Of a stretch of DNA of 16,044 nucleotides, positions 1-6,245 are shown one piece after another. The translations under genes were made by a program, and so were the position numbers. The DNA is taken from contig CAZGTQ010000438.1 of NCBI GenBank assembly GCA_964528575.1, positions 1 to 16,044 of the forward strand, in the 5' to 3' direction. Source of the DNA: CAZGTQ01 sp964528575. Lineage in GTDB: Bacteria > Planctomycetota > UBA1135 > GCA-002686595. The first letter of the stretch is position 1. Each line of letters starts with the position of its first letter. The notes under the pieces were generated by a model. The model had not been told where the DNA came from and made no database searches. It saw only the letters and a list, made by a program, of their open reading frames with translations.

Positions 1-943
1 TCGCCCACCGCTGCCACGGACGGTGGTCGAGCCGGTACTTCATGCCCGACAGCCGCTGGAGCAGGTCGACGATCCGCCAGCGCAGCCGCAGCTCGCTCTC
101 GTGCTCGAGCCGCTCCGCGAGCCGCCGCGCGGCGTCCCGCGTCCCGACGTCGGCGAGCGCGCGACACGCCTGCGTGCGCACGCGCACCGACTCGTCCGCC
201 GCGGAGCGCGCGACGAGCGCCTCGCCGCCCTCGAGCCGCGGCGCGCACGCGACCGCCGCGCAACGCACCGGGACGTCGTCGTCCGCGAGCGCCGCGCTCA
301 CGACCGCCCGCGCGTCCGGCGCGTCCAGCGCGACGAGCGCGTAGAGCGCGGCGCCGCGCACGTCGGCGTCCTTGTCGCGCTCGTGCGCGCGCAGGACCGC
401 GGGCAAGACGCGCCGCTCGCGATCGCCCGCCAGCCGCCCCGTCGGCGCGAGCCGCTCGAGCGACCACAGCGCCATGCGCCGCGCCTCGGCGTCGTCGTCG
501 GACGTCGCCACCTTCGCGAGCACCTCCGCGTCGATCTCGAGCGTCATGCGGCCGAACGCTTCCACGACGCGCCGGCGCACCCACGCGTCGCGCGCGCGCA
601 GCCCGAGCTTACCGTACAAGCCGTCGAGGACCTCGCGGTCGGCGAGCGAGCCGAGCTGGATCTGCGCCTCGTCGCGCACCTTCGGCGCGACGTCCTCGAG
701 CGCGCCGATCACGAGCTCCCAGGCTTCGCGCGTCCCGAGCGCGGCGAGCTTCTTCACCGCGTTGCGCCGGTAGCTCAAGAAGTCGCTCTTGTCGCTCGTG
801 TCGCGCAGCCGCGCCGCGAGCTCCTCGAAGCCGAGCTCGGCGGCGTCGTCCCCGTCGTCCTGGGCGGCGGCGAGCGCATGCGCCGGCGTGGCGGCCGGCA
901 GCGCGCCGCACGCGAGAGCGAGGACGAGGAGCGCGCGCTTCAC
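1..943 (-). CDS. HEAT-repeat exported protein (3' end beyond window)
   Basis: Read from a GTG at 943-941, this frame stays open for 314 codons to the left edge with no stop, so the C-terminus is missing. Residues 1-28 (MKRALLVLALACGALPAA...) look like a Sec signal peptide, placing the protein outside the cytoplasm. Residues about 50-290 consist of paired helices of HEAT/PBS-lyase type, for example AVKKLAALGTREAWELVIGA, DADVRGAALYALVALD and ESVRVRTQACRALADVGT, roughly seven units. The end of the visible part, LLQRLSG...LDHRPWQRW, resembles the tail seen in HEAT proteins of environmental bacteria. HEAT repeats are binding scaffolds; no catalytic motif is visible. The start overlaps the stop of the upstream nucleotidase gene (GTGA at 943-940) and follows a G-run that could act as a ribosome binding site, so translation is probably coupled. 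Partner and role are unknown. Confidence 0.8.
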   Translation of the reverse strand, partial: MKRALLVLALACGALPAATPAHALAAAQDDGDDAAELGFEELAARLRDTSDKSDFLSYRRNAVKKLAALGTREAWELVIGALEDVAPKVRDEAQIQLGSLADREVLDGLYGKLGLRARDAWVRRRVVEAFGRMTLEIDAEVLAKVATSDDDAEARRMALWSLERLAPTGRLAGDRERRVLPAVLRAHERDKDADVRGAALYALVALDAPDARAVVSAALADDDVPVRCAAVACAPRLEGGEALVARSAADESVRVRTQACRALADVGTRDAARRLAERLEHESELRLRWRIVDLLQRLSGMKYRLDHRPWQRWA

Positions 944-2472
944 CGGTCCCCCCGCACGACGTAGCGGTTCTCGGCGGGCGGCGTCACGGGGCTGCTCGCG
1001 CGCAGCGCGTCTTCGCAGAGCTCGCGCAGCATCCGCGAGCCGTGCTCCGCCTGGCGGCCCGTCAGGTCCCCGAAGAAGCCGTCGCCCCCGCCGAACAGGA
1101 ACGAGTTGGTCGCGACGCGGTAGCGGCGCGCGGGATCGAGCGGCTTCCCGCCGACCTCGAGGTCGACGAGCTGCGTGGCGCCGCCCTCGACGAGCGGCGC
1201 GCGCACGTGCAAGCGCATGCCGCTGAGCTCGATGCCGCGGCGCTCGGTGCTCTCGACCGCGCGGCGCACGCTCTCGCGCAGCTCCGCGCCCGTCAGCTCG
1301 AACGTCACGAGCGTGTTGCCGAACGGCAGGATCTCGACGAGCTGGCGCCGCGTCACCGCTCCGGCGGGCACCTCGGCGCGGATCCCGCCGCGGTTCTGGA
1401 TCGCGACGTCCGCGCTCCCGCCCGCGCGCATCACGTCGGTGATCCAGTTGCCCGCGGTCGACGACTCGTGGCCGCTGCCGCGCTCGAGCGGGGCGGCGAG
1501 CTTGCCGACGACGACGTCGAGCTCCCCCGCCGTGCGCTCGACGAGCTTCGCGCACAGCCGCGCCGTCGCGCCCCGAGCGGCGCGCTCCGAGGGCTCGCGC
1601 TCGAGCTCGACGAGCTGCGCGAGCGAGCGCACGACGCGCCGCTCGTCCGGGTCGTACCACAGATCGACGCGCCCCACCGCGCGCGCCTTCGCGCCTGCCT
1701 GCACGATCAGCGTCTCGCCGACGCGCTCGCCCCCCTCGAGGAACGTGTGCGAGTGGCCGCCGACGACGAGCGGCAGCCCCGGCACCTCGCGCGCGATCCG
1801 GCGGTCCTCCTCGATCCCCAGGTGCCCCAGCGGGATCACGAGGTCGACGTCGTCCCCGAGCCGCGCGATCGCGTCGCGCAGCACGACGAGGGGGTCGACG
1901 AAGTCGAGCGTGCGCGCGTCGCGGTGCGTGATCGCCGGCGTCTCGGTCGCGAGCAGCCCGACGATCGCGACGGCGAGCCCCGCGCGCTCGACGACGACGT
2001 ACGGCTCCGCCCAAGCGACCGAGTCGTCCGCGCCGCGCTCGCGCACGTTCGCGAGCACCGCCGGCACCTTCGCCTCGCGCAGGATGCGGCGCAGGTTGTC
2101 GAGCCCGCGGTCGAATTCGTGGTTGCCGACGCACAGCGCGTCGTAGCCGACCGCGACGAGCGCGCGCACGAACGGCAGCCCCTCGTCGAGCATCCCCTCG
2201 GGCGTGCCCTGGAACCAATCGCCCGCGTCGAGCACGAGGAGCCCGGCGCCCGACGCCGCGACCTCGGCACGGACTTCGTCGACGTACGCCGCGACGCGCG
2301 GCAGCCCGCCGGACGGGGCGCGGTCGCGCGAGCGCGTCGGCAGCACCTGCCCGTGGACGTCGTTGGTGTGCAGGACGACCAGATGGACCGGCTCGCCGCC
2401 GAAGCAGACGAGGGCCAGCGCGGCGAGCACGACGGGCACGAGCAGCGTGCGGGAGCGGAGCGAGTCGATCAT
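940..2472 (-). CDS. secreted 5'-nucleotidase / 2',3'-cyclic phosphodiesterase, UshA family
   Basis: The 510-residue product has a hydrophobic signal segment (about residues 8-26) and then the two domains of the UshA/5'-nucleotidase family at their usual total length. The metallophosphatase domain shows the metal-binding motifs HTNDVHG (35-41), DAGD (82-85), GNHEFD (116-121), GH (216-217) and GHSH (239-242). The C-terminal substrate domain (about 320-500) shows NRGGIRA (360-366), PFGN (383-386) and GGGDGF (471-476). All catalytic residues appear intact. Family members hydrolyse extracellular nucleotides, UDP-sugars or cyclic nucleotides to nucleosides and phosphate, so a scavenging role in the periplasm or at the surface is likely. 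The exact substrate cannot be told. The ATG at 2472 directly precedes the signal peptide; no Shine-Dalgarno is visible and a strong inverted repeat ends about nine bases upstream. The stop overlaps the GTG of the HEAT-repeat gene, suggesting one operon. Confidence 0.92.
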   Translation of the reverse strand: MIDSLRSRTLLVPVVLAALALVCFGGEPVHLVVLHTNDVHGQVLPTRSRDRAPSGGLPRVAAYVDEVRAEVAASGAGLLVLDAGDWFQGTPEGMLDEGLPFVRALVAVGYDALCVGNHEFDRGLDNLRRILREAKVPAVLANVRERGADDSVAWAEPYVVVERAGLAVAIVGLLATETPAITHRDARTLDFVDPLVVLRDAIARLGDDVDLVIPLGHLGIEEDRRIAREVPGLPLVVGGHSHTFLEGGERVGETLIVQAGAKARAVGRVDLWYDPDERRVVRSLAQLVELEREPSERAARGATARLCAKLVERTAGELDVVVGKLAAPLERGSGHESSTAGNWITDVMRAGGSADVAIQNRGGIRAEVPAGAVTRRQLVEILPFGNTLVTFELTGAELRESVRRAVESTERRGIELSGMRLHVRAPLVEGGATQLVDLEVGGKPLDPARRYRVATNSFLFGGGDGFFGDLTGRQAEHGSRMLRELCEDALRASSPVTPPAENRYVVRGDR

Positions 2473-2481
2473 GGCGGAGCG

Positions 2482-2528
2482 GCCGGCGCGGCGCGGGGGC
2501 CCGCAAAGGATGCGCTCCCCGCGCCGGC
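2482..2528 (-). promoter_or_regulatory. GC-rich inverted repeat just upstream of the nucleotidase start
   Basis: GCCGGCGCGG (2482-2491) is perfectly complementary to CCGCGCCGGC (2519-2528), with 27 nt between. An alternative overlapping pairing of GCGCGGGG (2491-2498) with CCCCGCGC (2517-2524) is also possible. The structure ends nine bases before the ATG at 2472, so in the nucleotidase mRNA it would sit where a ribosome binding site belongs. It could limit initiation or help terminate read-through from the radical SAM gene. No T-run follows it on the minus strand. Confidence 0.45.
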
Positions 2529-2556
2529 GTGACCAGGACCCGCCCCGCGGCGAACG

Positions 2557-2582
2557 GTGGCGGCCGCTCCGCCGCTTTTTTT
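2557..2582 (+). terminator. intrinsic terminator with T7 tract, facing + strand
   Basis: A 7-bp stem (2557-2563 pairing with 2569-2575, one G-U pair) with a CCGCT loop is followed directly by seven Ts (2576-2582). This is the form of a factor-independent terminator for rightward transcription. Both flanking genes run leftward, and read on the minus strand the run becomes As before the hairpin, which would not terminate. It therefore acts, if at all, on antisense or short rightward transcripts. Confidence 0.6.
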
Positions 2583-2583
2583 C

Positions 2584-2617
2584 GGTCGCCCGACGTGGGA
2601 GGTCGCCCGCCGTGGGC
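2584..2617. repeat. 17-bp tandem direct duplication
   Basis: GGTCGCCCGACGTGGGA (2584-2600) is followed without a gap by GGTCGCCCGCCGTGGGC (2601-2617), identical at 15 of 17 positions. The pair fills the space between the radical SAM stop (2619-2621) and the T-tract of the rightward terminator. It may be a recent slippage duplication or a pair of binding sites. Confidence 0.7.
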
Positions 2618-2618
2618 G

Positions 2619-4130
2619 TCAGACGGTCGCGTCGACGCCGGTGTCCATCGTGTCGAGGAACGACTGGGCCTTGCGCTCGCCGTAGCGGTGCGTGCCGCCG
2701 CTCGACTTGCCGAAGATCTGTCCGACGTTCTTGAAGCCCAGACGCAGGTCGTCGAGCATCCCGTAGCCAGACACGACCGCGTGCTGGTACCACAGGAACG
2801 CGAGCAGGCTGAAGTCGTAGAGCGGGTTGCGCGGCAGCTTGATCAGCCGCTTGACGAGCCCGATCCCGCCGGGGACGTACACGGCGACGTTGAACAGCTT
2901 CTGCAGGTTGACGACCTCGCGCAGGTCGCCGCGCTTCATCTGCGAGTCGTTCTGCAGCGACGGGCCGATGTCCTTGCCGATGTCGACGCGCTGCTTCTCG
3001 AAGTCTTCGCGGCCGAGCACGGTCGACTTGAACGGACGGTAGATCAGCACCGTGCAGCCGTTCGGCTTGATGCGCTTGTTCGTGCGCACCGTCTCGAACA
3101 TGTCCTCGAGGGTCTCGGCGGGCGAGCCCATGATGTTGTTCGTCCGGTACGTGATCTTGTGCTTGCGCAAGAGCGCGGGGATGCGGTGGACGATGTCGTC
3201 GGTGTAGCCCTTCTTGTAGACCTTGAGCCGCACCTCCTCGCTGCCCGACTCGAGTCCGAACTGCACCGAGACGCAGCCCGAGCGCTTCAGCGCGATGATG
3301 TCGTCCTCGTCGAGGTAATTGATGTTCACGTTGCACGCGAACGGCAGCCCGACCTTGCGCGGCCACTTGTCCGCGAACTCCTGCACCCAACCGCTCTTCA
3401 TGTTCAGCGCCGCGTCGCCGAAGTTCACCATCCGGAAGTGCGGGTAGCGCGCGAGGATGTCGTTCATCTCCTCGCACAGGTAGTCGACCGACTTCGTCCG
3501 GTTGAAGACGTCGCCGCGCTTGCCGGTGACCCACTCCTTCTTCATCAGGCCGACCGAGCAATACGTGCACGAGTTCTGGCAGCCGCGGCTCGCATGCACC
3601 TGCATCACCCGCTTCTTCGCGAGGAACGGGTACTTGTAGAAGAGGTCGACGTCGGGGAACGGGAGCGTGTCGAGGTCGTGGACGACCGGCCGGATCGGGT
3701 TCTGCCGCGGCTTGCCGTCCGCGAGGTAGCCGACGTTGGGGATGTCCTCGATCGAGCGGTTCGCCTCCCACGCGTTGACGAGGTCGAGCATCGCGTACTC
3801 CGCCTCGCCCTTCGTGATCGCGTCGACGTACTCGGCGTCGAGCAGGACGTCGGCGTCGAACGACGGGTGCGGGCCGCCCATGACGGTCTTGAGGTGCGTC
3901 AGCTCCTTGCGCCACGTCTCGATGTGGCCGTAGGCCCACTGCTCCTGGCCCGTCGTCGCATACAGCCCGAGCACGTCGGGGCGGTAGCGCAACACCGCGT
4001 CGTGGAAGTCGGGCTCCTCCGACGTGATGAAGCAGTCGGCCTCGTGGCCGTGCTGCTTGAGGACCGCGGAGAGGGCCTTGATGCCCTCGAACTCGTGGCA
4101 GGTCGTGACGACGAAGGCGACTCGGGCCAA
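2619..4130 (-). CDS. B12-binding-domain radical SAM protein (503 aa)
   Basis: The N-terminal part (about 1-150) has the Rossmann-like arrangement of a cobalamin-binding domain, including VVTTCHEFEGIKALSAVLKQ, RPDVLGL (50-56), GGPHPS (85-90) and a GEAE element near 109. The [4Fe-4S] motif CxxxCxxC is C184-C188-C191 (GCQNSCTYC) and is followed by a radical SAM core to about residue 400, including QFGLESGSEEV. A helical tail (about 410-503) has an aromatic segment, SLLAFLWYQHAVV. B12-type radical SAM enzymes often methylate or rearrange unreactive carbons in lipids, pigments or natural products; the substrate here is unknown. The canonical DxHxxG cobalamin histidine motif is not seen, as in many members of this class. 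The start is TTG at 4130-4128: GGAG lies seven bases upstream and the protein begins in the usual way (MARVAFVVTT). It diverges from a second radical SAM gene. Confidence 0.9.
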   Translation of the reverse strand: MARVAFVVTTCHEFEGIKALSAVLKQHGHEADCFITSEEPDFHDAVLRYRPDVLGLYATTGQEQWAYGHIETWRKELTHLKTVMGGPHPSFDADVLLDAEYVDAITKGEAEYAMLDLVNAWEANRSIEDIPNVGYLADGKPRQNPIRPVVHDLDTLPFPDVDLFYKYPFLAKKRVMQVHASRGCQNSCTYCSVGLMKKEWVTGKRGDVFNRTKSVDYLCEEMNDILARYPHFRMVNFGDAALNMKSGWVQEFADKWPRKVGLPFACNVNINYLDEDDIIALKRSGCVSVQFGLESGSEEVRLKVYKKGYTDDIVHRIPALLRKHKITYRTNNIMGSPAETLEDMFETVRTNKRIKPNGCTVLIYRPFKSTVLGREDFEKQRVDIGKDIGPSLQNDSQMKRGDLREVVNLQKLFNVAVYVPGGIGLVKRLIKLPRNPLYDFSLLAFLWYQHAVVSGYGMLDDLRLGFKNVGQIFGKSSGGTHRYGERKAQSFLDTMDTGVDATV

Positions 4131-4137
4131 GGCTCGG

Positions 4138-4141
4138 CTCC
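4138..4141 (-). promoter_or_regulatory. Shine-Dalgarno supporting the TTG start at 4130
   Basis: On the minus strand GGAG is followed by seven bases (CCGAGCC) and then TTG. No in-frame ATG or GTG lies upstream within the open frame, and starting further inside would cut the first strand of the N-terminal domain. Confidence 0.6.
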
Positions 4142-4169
4142 GGACGGGGGGCTGCCGCGCACGGCGGCT

Positions 4170-4302
4170 CGGGGAATTCGCGGCGAGCGAGCGGGGAATC
4201 GAACGCGGCGCGGGCCTGAACCTTCCCCGAACGTCAGGGTTGCTATCCTATCACCTCGCGCGCGTTCGGTCGGACGCGCGGCCGGCCCGTCTCGGTTCCC
4301 CC
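4170..4302. promoter_or_regulatory. four TTCCCC/GGGGAA elements in the divergent spacer
   Basis: CGGGGAA occurs at 4170-4176 and 4192-4198, TTCCCCG at 4223-4229 and TTCCCCCG at 4296-4303. The first two are 22 bp apart, about two helical turns. Relative to the predicted transcription starts, two copies lie in the leader of the leftward gene and one in the leader of the rightward gene, each reading UUCCCC in the sense strand. The copy at 4223 occupies the -35 region of the rightward promoter. They may be operators or RNA-level sites. Confidence 0.35.
4241..4253. promoter_or_regulatory. bidirectional extended -10 element between the radical SAM genes
   Basis: TGCTATCCTATCA reads TGC-TATCCT on the plus strand (4241-4249) and TGA-TAGGAT on the minus strand (4253-4245). 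Each is an extended -10 box (TGn-TAnnnT). Transcription would start near 4256 rightward (leader about 66 nt) and near 4238 leftward (leader about 108 nt). No good -35 hexamer is seen on either side, which fits extended -10 promoters. Confidence 0.5.
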
Positions 4303-4321
4303 GCATCGCTCCCATCCCGCC

Positions 4322-5728
4322 ATGCTCCGCATTGCGCTGGTCCAGACGTACCACCCTTACACGCAGTTCACGCACGTCCACCCGCTCGGGATCATGATGA
4401 TCGCGGCGCTGGCGCGGGAGCGCGGACACGCGGACGTGCACGTGCTCGACATGAAGGTCGAGGGCTGGACGCCCGAGCGCTGCGTCGAGGAGCTCGAGCG
4501 GCTGCGGCCGGACGTCGTCGGGCTCTCCGCGATGACGTACGAGGCCGGCTGCCTGCACGCGGTCGCGAAGGAGGCGAAGCGCCGGCTCCCCGGCGTCACG
4601 CTGGTCGCCGGCGGCCCGCACCCGAGCGTCGCGGCCGAGGACGTGCTCGCCGACGCCGCGGTCGACTTCGTCGTGCGCGGCGAGGGCGAGATGATCTTCG
4701 CGGACCTGCTCGACGGGCTCGCGGCGCCGGAGCGCCCCACCGACTGGTCGGAGTACCTCGGGCTCTCCTGGAGGCGGACCGACGGCGAGGTCGTCCACAA
4801 CCTCGACCGCGAGCCGCCGCGCGACCTCGACGACCTGCCTTTCCCGGCGTGGGACCTCGTCGACCACGCGAAGTACCACACCGTCCCGCGCGGCGGCGTG
4901 ATCTACGCGCACAAGGAGTTCGCGACGATGTTCTCGTCGCGCGCGTGCCCGTGGCGCTGCACGTACTGCCACAACTCCTACGGCAAGACGTTCCGCGAGC
5001 GCTCCGCCGAGCACGTCCTCGCCGAGATCGACATGCTCGTGCGCGACTACGGGGTGAAGGAGCTCGTCTTCATGGACGACATCTTCAACTTCCGCGCGGA
5101 GCGGGCGAAGAAGATCGCGCGCGGGCTGATCGAGCGCGACTACGGGCTCAAGCTCACGTTCCCCAACGGCTTCCGCGGCGACATCCTCGACGAGGAGCTC
5201 GTCGTGCTGCTGCGCCAGGCGGGCATGTACCGCTGCATGGTCGCGGTCGAGAGCGCCGTGCCGCGCATCCAGAAGGTGATGAAGAAGAACCTCAAGATCG
5301 AGAAGGTGAAGAAGATCGTCGACTTCATCGCCGATCAGGGGGTCATGGTGCACGGCGCGTTCATGCTCGGCTTCCCGTCGGAGACCGAGGACGAGATGAG
5401 CGCGACGATCGACTGGGCGGCGAACAGCTCGTTCCACACGGCGGCGTTCTTCCGCGTGATCCCGTTCAAGGGCACCGAGCTCTTCCAGCAGGTCGAGCAC
5501 GCGGGCTATGCGCTGCCGACCGACTGGTCCGCGTACGAGCCCTACCAGACGGACATCAACCTGTCCGAGGTGCCCGAGGACCGCATCTTCCGGCTGCGCA
5601 AGGCTGCGTACAGGCGCTTCTATCTCAACCCGCGACGCATGTGGCGCCTGTTCAAGCTGATCCCGAACAAGGCGAACATGCTGCCGTTCCTGACGCTGCT
5701 GTTCGCGCGCCGGGCGTACGCGCGCTGA
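4322..5728 (+). CDS. B12-binding-domain radical SAM protein (468 aa)
   Basis: Residues 1-150 form a cobalamin-binding-like domain: MLRIALVQTYHPY, HPLGIMMIAALARERGH, RPDVVGLSA, GGPHPS (97-102) and RGEGE (119-123). The connector DLDDLPFPAWDL is typical of BchE/YgiQ-like radical SAM proteins. The [4Fe-4S] cluster motif is C209-C213-C216 (CPWRCTYC), followed by the SAM barrel with EHVLAEIDMLV, FMDDIFNF, MVAVESA and HGAFMLGFPSETEDEM (to about 400). The C-terminal tail (430-468) is basic and aromatic. The enzyme would generate a 5'-deoxyadenosyl radical and may use cobalamin for methyl transfer; the substrate is unknown. The protein shares architecture and GGPHPS with its divergent neighbour but differs elsewhere, so they are not recent duplicates and may act in one pathway. 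The ATG at 4322 opens the conserved first strand; no Shine-Dalgarno is obvious. Confidence 0.92.
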   Translation: MLRIALVQTYHPYTQFTHVHPLGIMMIAALARERGHADVHVLDMKVEGWTPERCVEELERLRPDVVGLSAMTYEAGCLHAVAKEAKRRLPGVTLVAGGPHPSVAAEDVLADAAVDFVVRGEGEMIFADLLDGLAAPERPTDWSEYLGLSWRRTDGEVVHNLDREPPRDLDDLPFPAWDLVDHAKYHTVPRGGVIYAHKEFATMFSSRACPWRCTYCHNSYGKTFRERSAEHVLAEIDMLVRDYGVKELVFMDDIFNFRAERAKKIARGLIERDYGLKLTFPNGFRGDILDEELVVLLRQAGMYRCMVAVESAVPRIQKVMKKNLKIEKVKKIVDFIADQGVMVHGAFMLGFPSETEDEMSATIDWAANSSFHTAAFFRVIPFKGTELFQQVEHAGYALPTDWSAYEPYQTDINLSEVPEDRIFRLRKAAYRRFYLNPRRMWRLFKLIPNKANMLPFLTLLFARRAYAR

Positions 5729-5757
5729 GCCGCGAGCCGCCAGCCGCGGAATGTCCC

Positions 5758-5787
5758 TTGCGGCCGCGCGACAGGCGCGGCTAGATT
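5758..5787 (+). promoter_or_regulatory. sigma70-like promoter for the small His/Cys protein, likely leaderless
   Basis: TTGCGG (5758-5763), an 18-bp spacer and TAGATT (5782-5787) form the best two-part promoter in the window. Only seven bases separate the -10 box from the ATG at 5795, so transcription would begin at or next to the start codon. There is no room for a Shine-Dalgarno. Confidence 0.55.
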
Positions 5788-5794
5788 GCGTCCC

Positions 5795-6082
5795 ATGACG
5801 CGGGCCGTGCGCAGTCGTCGTGTGCGGACGGCGCTGACCTGGATCCTGGTCGGCGCGCTGCTCGCCGGCGTCCTCTTCGTCGGCCCGCACGAGGTCCTGC
5901 ACGCCGACGACGGCGCGGGATGCGCGCTCTGCGCCGTCCACGTCGCGCCCGCGCTCGACGCACCCGCCGTGGCGCGCGCCGCGGAGTCGGACGAGCGGCC
6001 GCCCGCGCTCCCCCGCGACGTCGTGCCCTGCGCCGACGTCGAGCGCGCCCACGCGAAGCGCGGTCCGCCGCGCGCCTCCTAG
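5795..6082 (+). CDS. small membrane-anchored protein with His/Cys cluster
   Basis: The 95-residue product starts MTRAVRSRRVRTALTW, with one hydrophobic helix (about 13-30). Directly after it comes a compact set of potential metal ligands: H32, H36, C43, C46 (CALC) and H49. C79 follows in a Pro/Ala/Asp-rich tail. A basic N-terminus before the helix would place the His/Cys part outside the cytoplasm. The layout recalls small exported proteins of the DUF2946 type, often found near heavy-metal genes, but I cannot confirm membership. An in-frame TTG at 5786 would add three residues, but it lies inside the -10 box, so the ATG is preferred. The next gene codes for a likely outer-membrane barrel with a His/Glu-rich loop and has no promoter of its own that I can see, so the two may be co-transcribed. 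Function unproven; copper or zinc handling is a guess. Confidence 0.7.
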   Translation: MTRAVRSRRVRTALTWILVGALLAGVLFVGPHEVLHADDGAGCALCAVHVAPALDAPAVARAAESDERPPALPRDVVPCADVERAHAKRGPPRAS

Positions 6083-6156
6083 CACGAGACAGTCACTGCC
6101 GCCGCAGGCGCACGCGCGTCCGCGGCGAGCGCTGGCGCATGCCGCCGGCGCGCCGG

Positions 6157-6179
6157 CGCGTGGAGGCGATCTCCACGCG
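6157..6179 (+). terminator. hairpin between the small protein and barrel genes
   Basis: CGCGTGGAG (6157-6165) and CTCCACGCG (6171-6179) form a perfect 9-bp stem with the loop GCGAT. A 16-bp perfect palindrome, CGCCGGCGCGCCGGCG, ends just before or overlaps its left arm. There is no T-tract. It could be a partial terminator or an mRNA processing or stabilising structure within an operon. Confidence 0.4.
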
Positions 6180-6193
6180 TCCCCACCGTGCTC

Positions 6194-6216
6194 GCGCGGA
6201 CGAGGACCGTCCGCGC
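6194..6216 (+). promoter_or_regulatory. leader hairpin upstream of the barrel gene
   Basis: GCGCGGACG (6194-6202) pairs perfectly with CGTCCGCGC (6208-6216) around the loop AGGAC. It ends 29 bases before the ATG at 6246 and would lie in the 5' leader or in the intercistronic RNA. The loop contains AGGA but it is too far from the start to serve as the ribosome site. Confidence 0.35.
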
Positions 6217-6245
6217 TCCCGAGGCCTCGCATTCCGAGCTTCGCC

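Noticed and set aside
850..943. Lipoprotein signal in the HEAT-repeat protein (C12) or the nucleotidase (C23)
   Set aside because: The residues before each Cys (ALA-C and ALV-C) do not make a good lipobox and C12 is very early, so an ordinary Sec signal is more likely.
940..3939. A 999-codon minus-strand frame that would extend the nucleotidase far upstream
   Set aside because: The added 489 residues are Arg-rich, lie out of frame over the radical SAM gene and precede a clear signal peptide starting at 2472.
3900..4130. DxHxxG cobalamin-binding motif in the leftward radical SAM protein
   Set aside because: Only CHEFEG is present, without the Asp. Many B12-type radical SAM proteins lack the motif, so I neither claim nor exclude cobalamin use from it.
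4357..4881. Minus-strand frames of 60-240 codons opposite the radical SAM and barrel genes (4357-4881, 5140-5328, 6587-7303)
   Set aside because: Ser/Thr/Arg-rich shadow translations with no start signals, lying entirely within well-supported genes.
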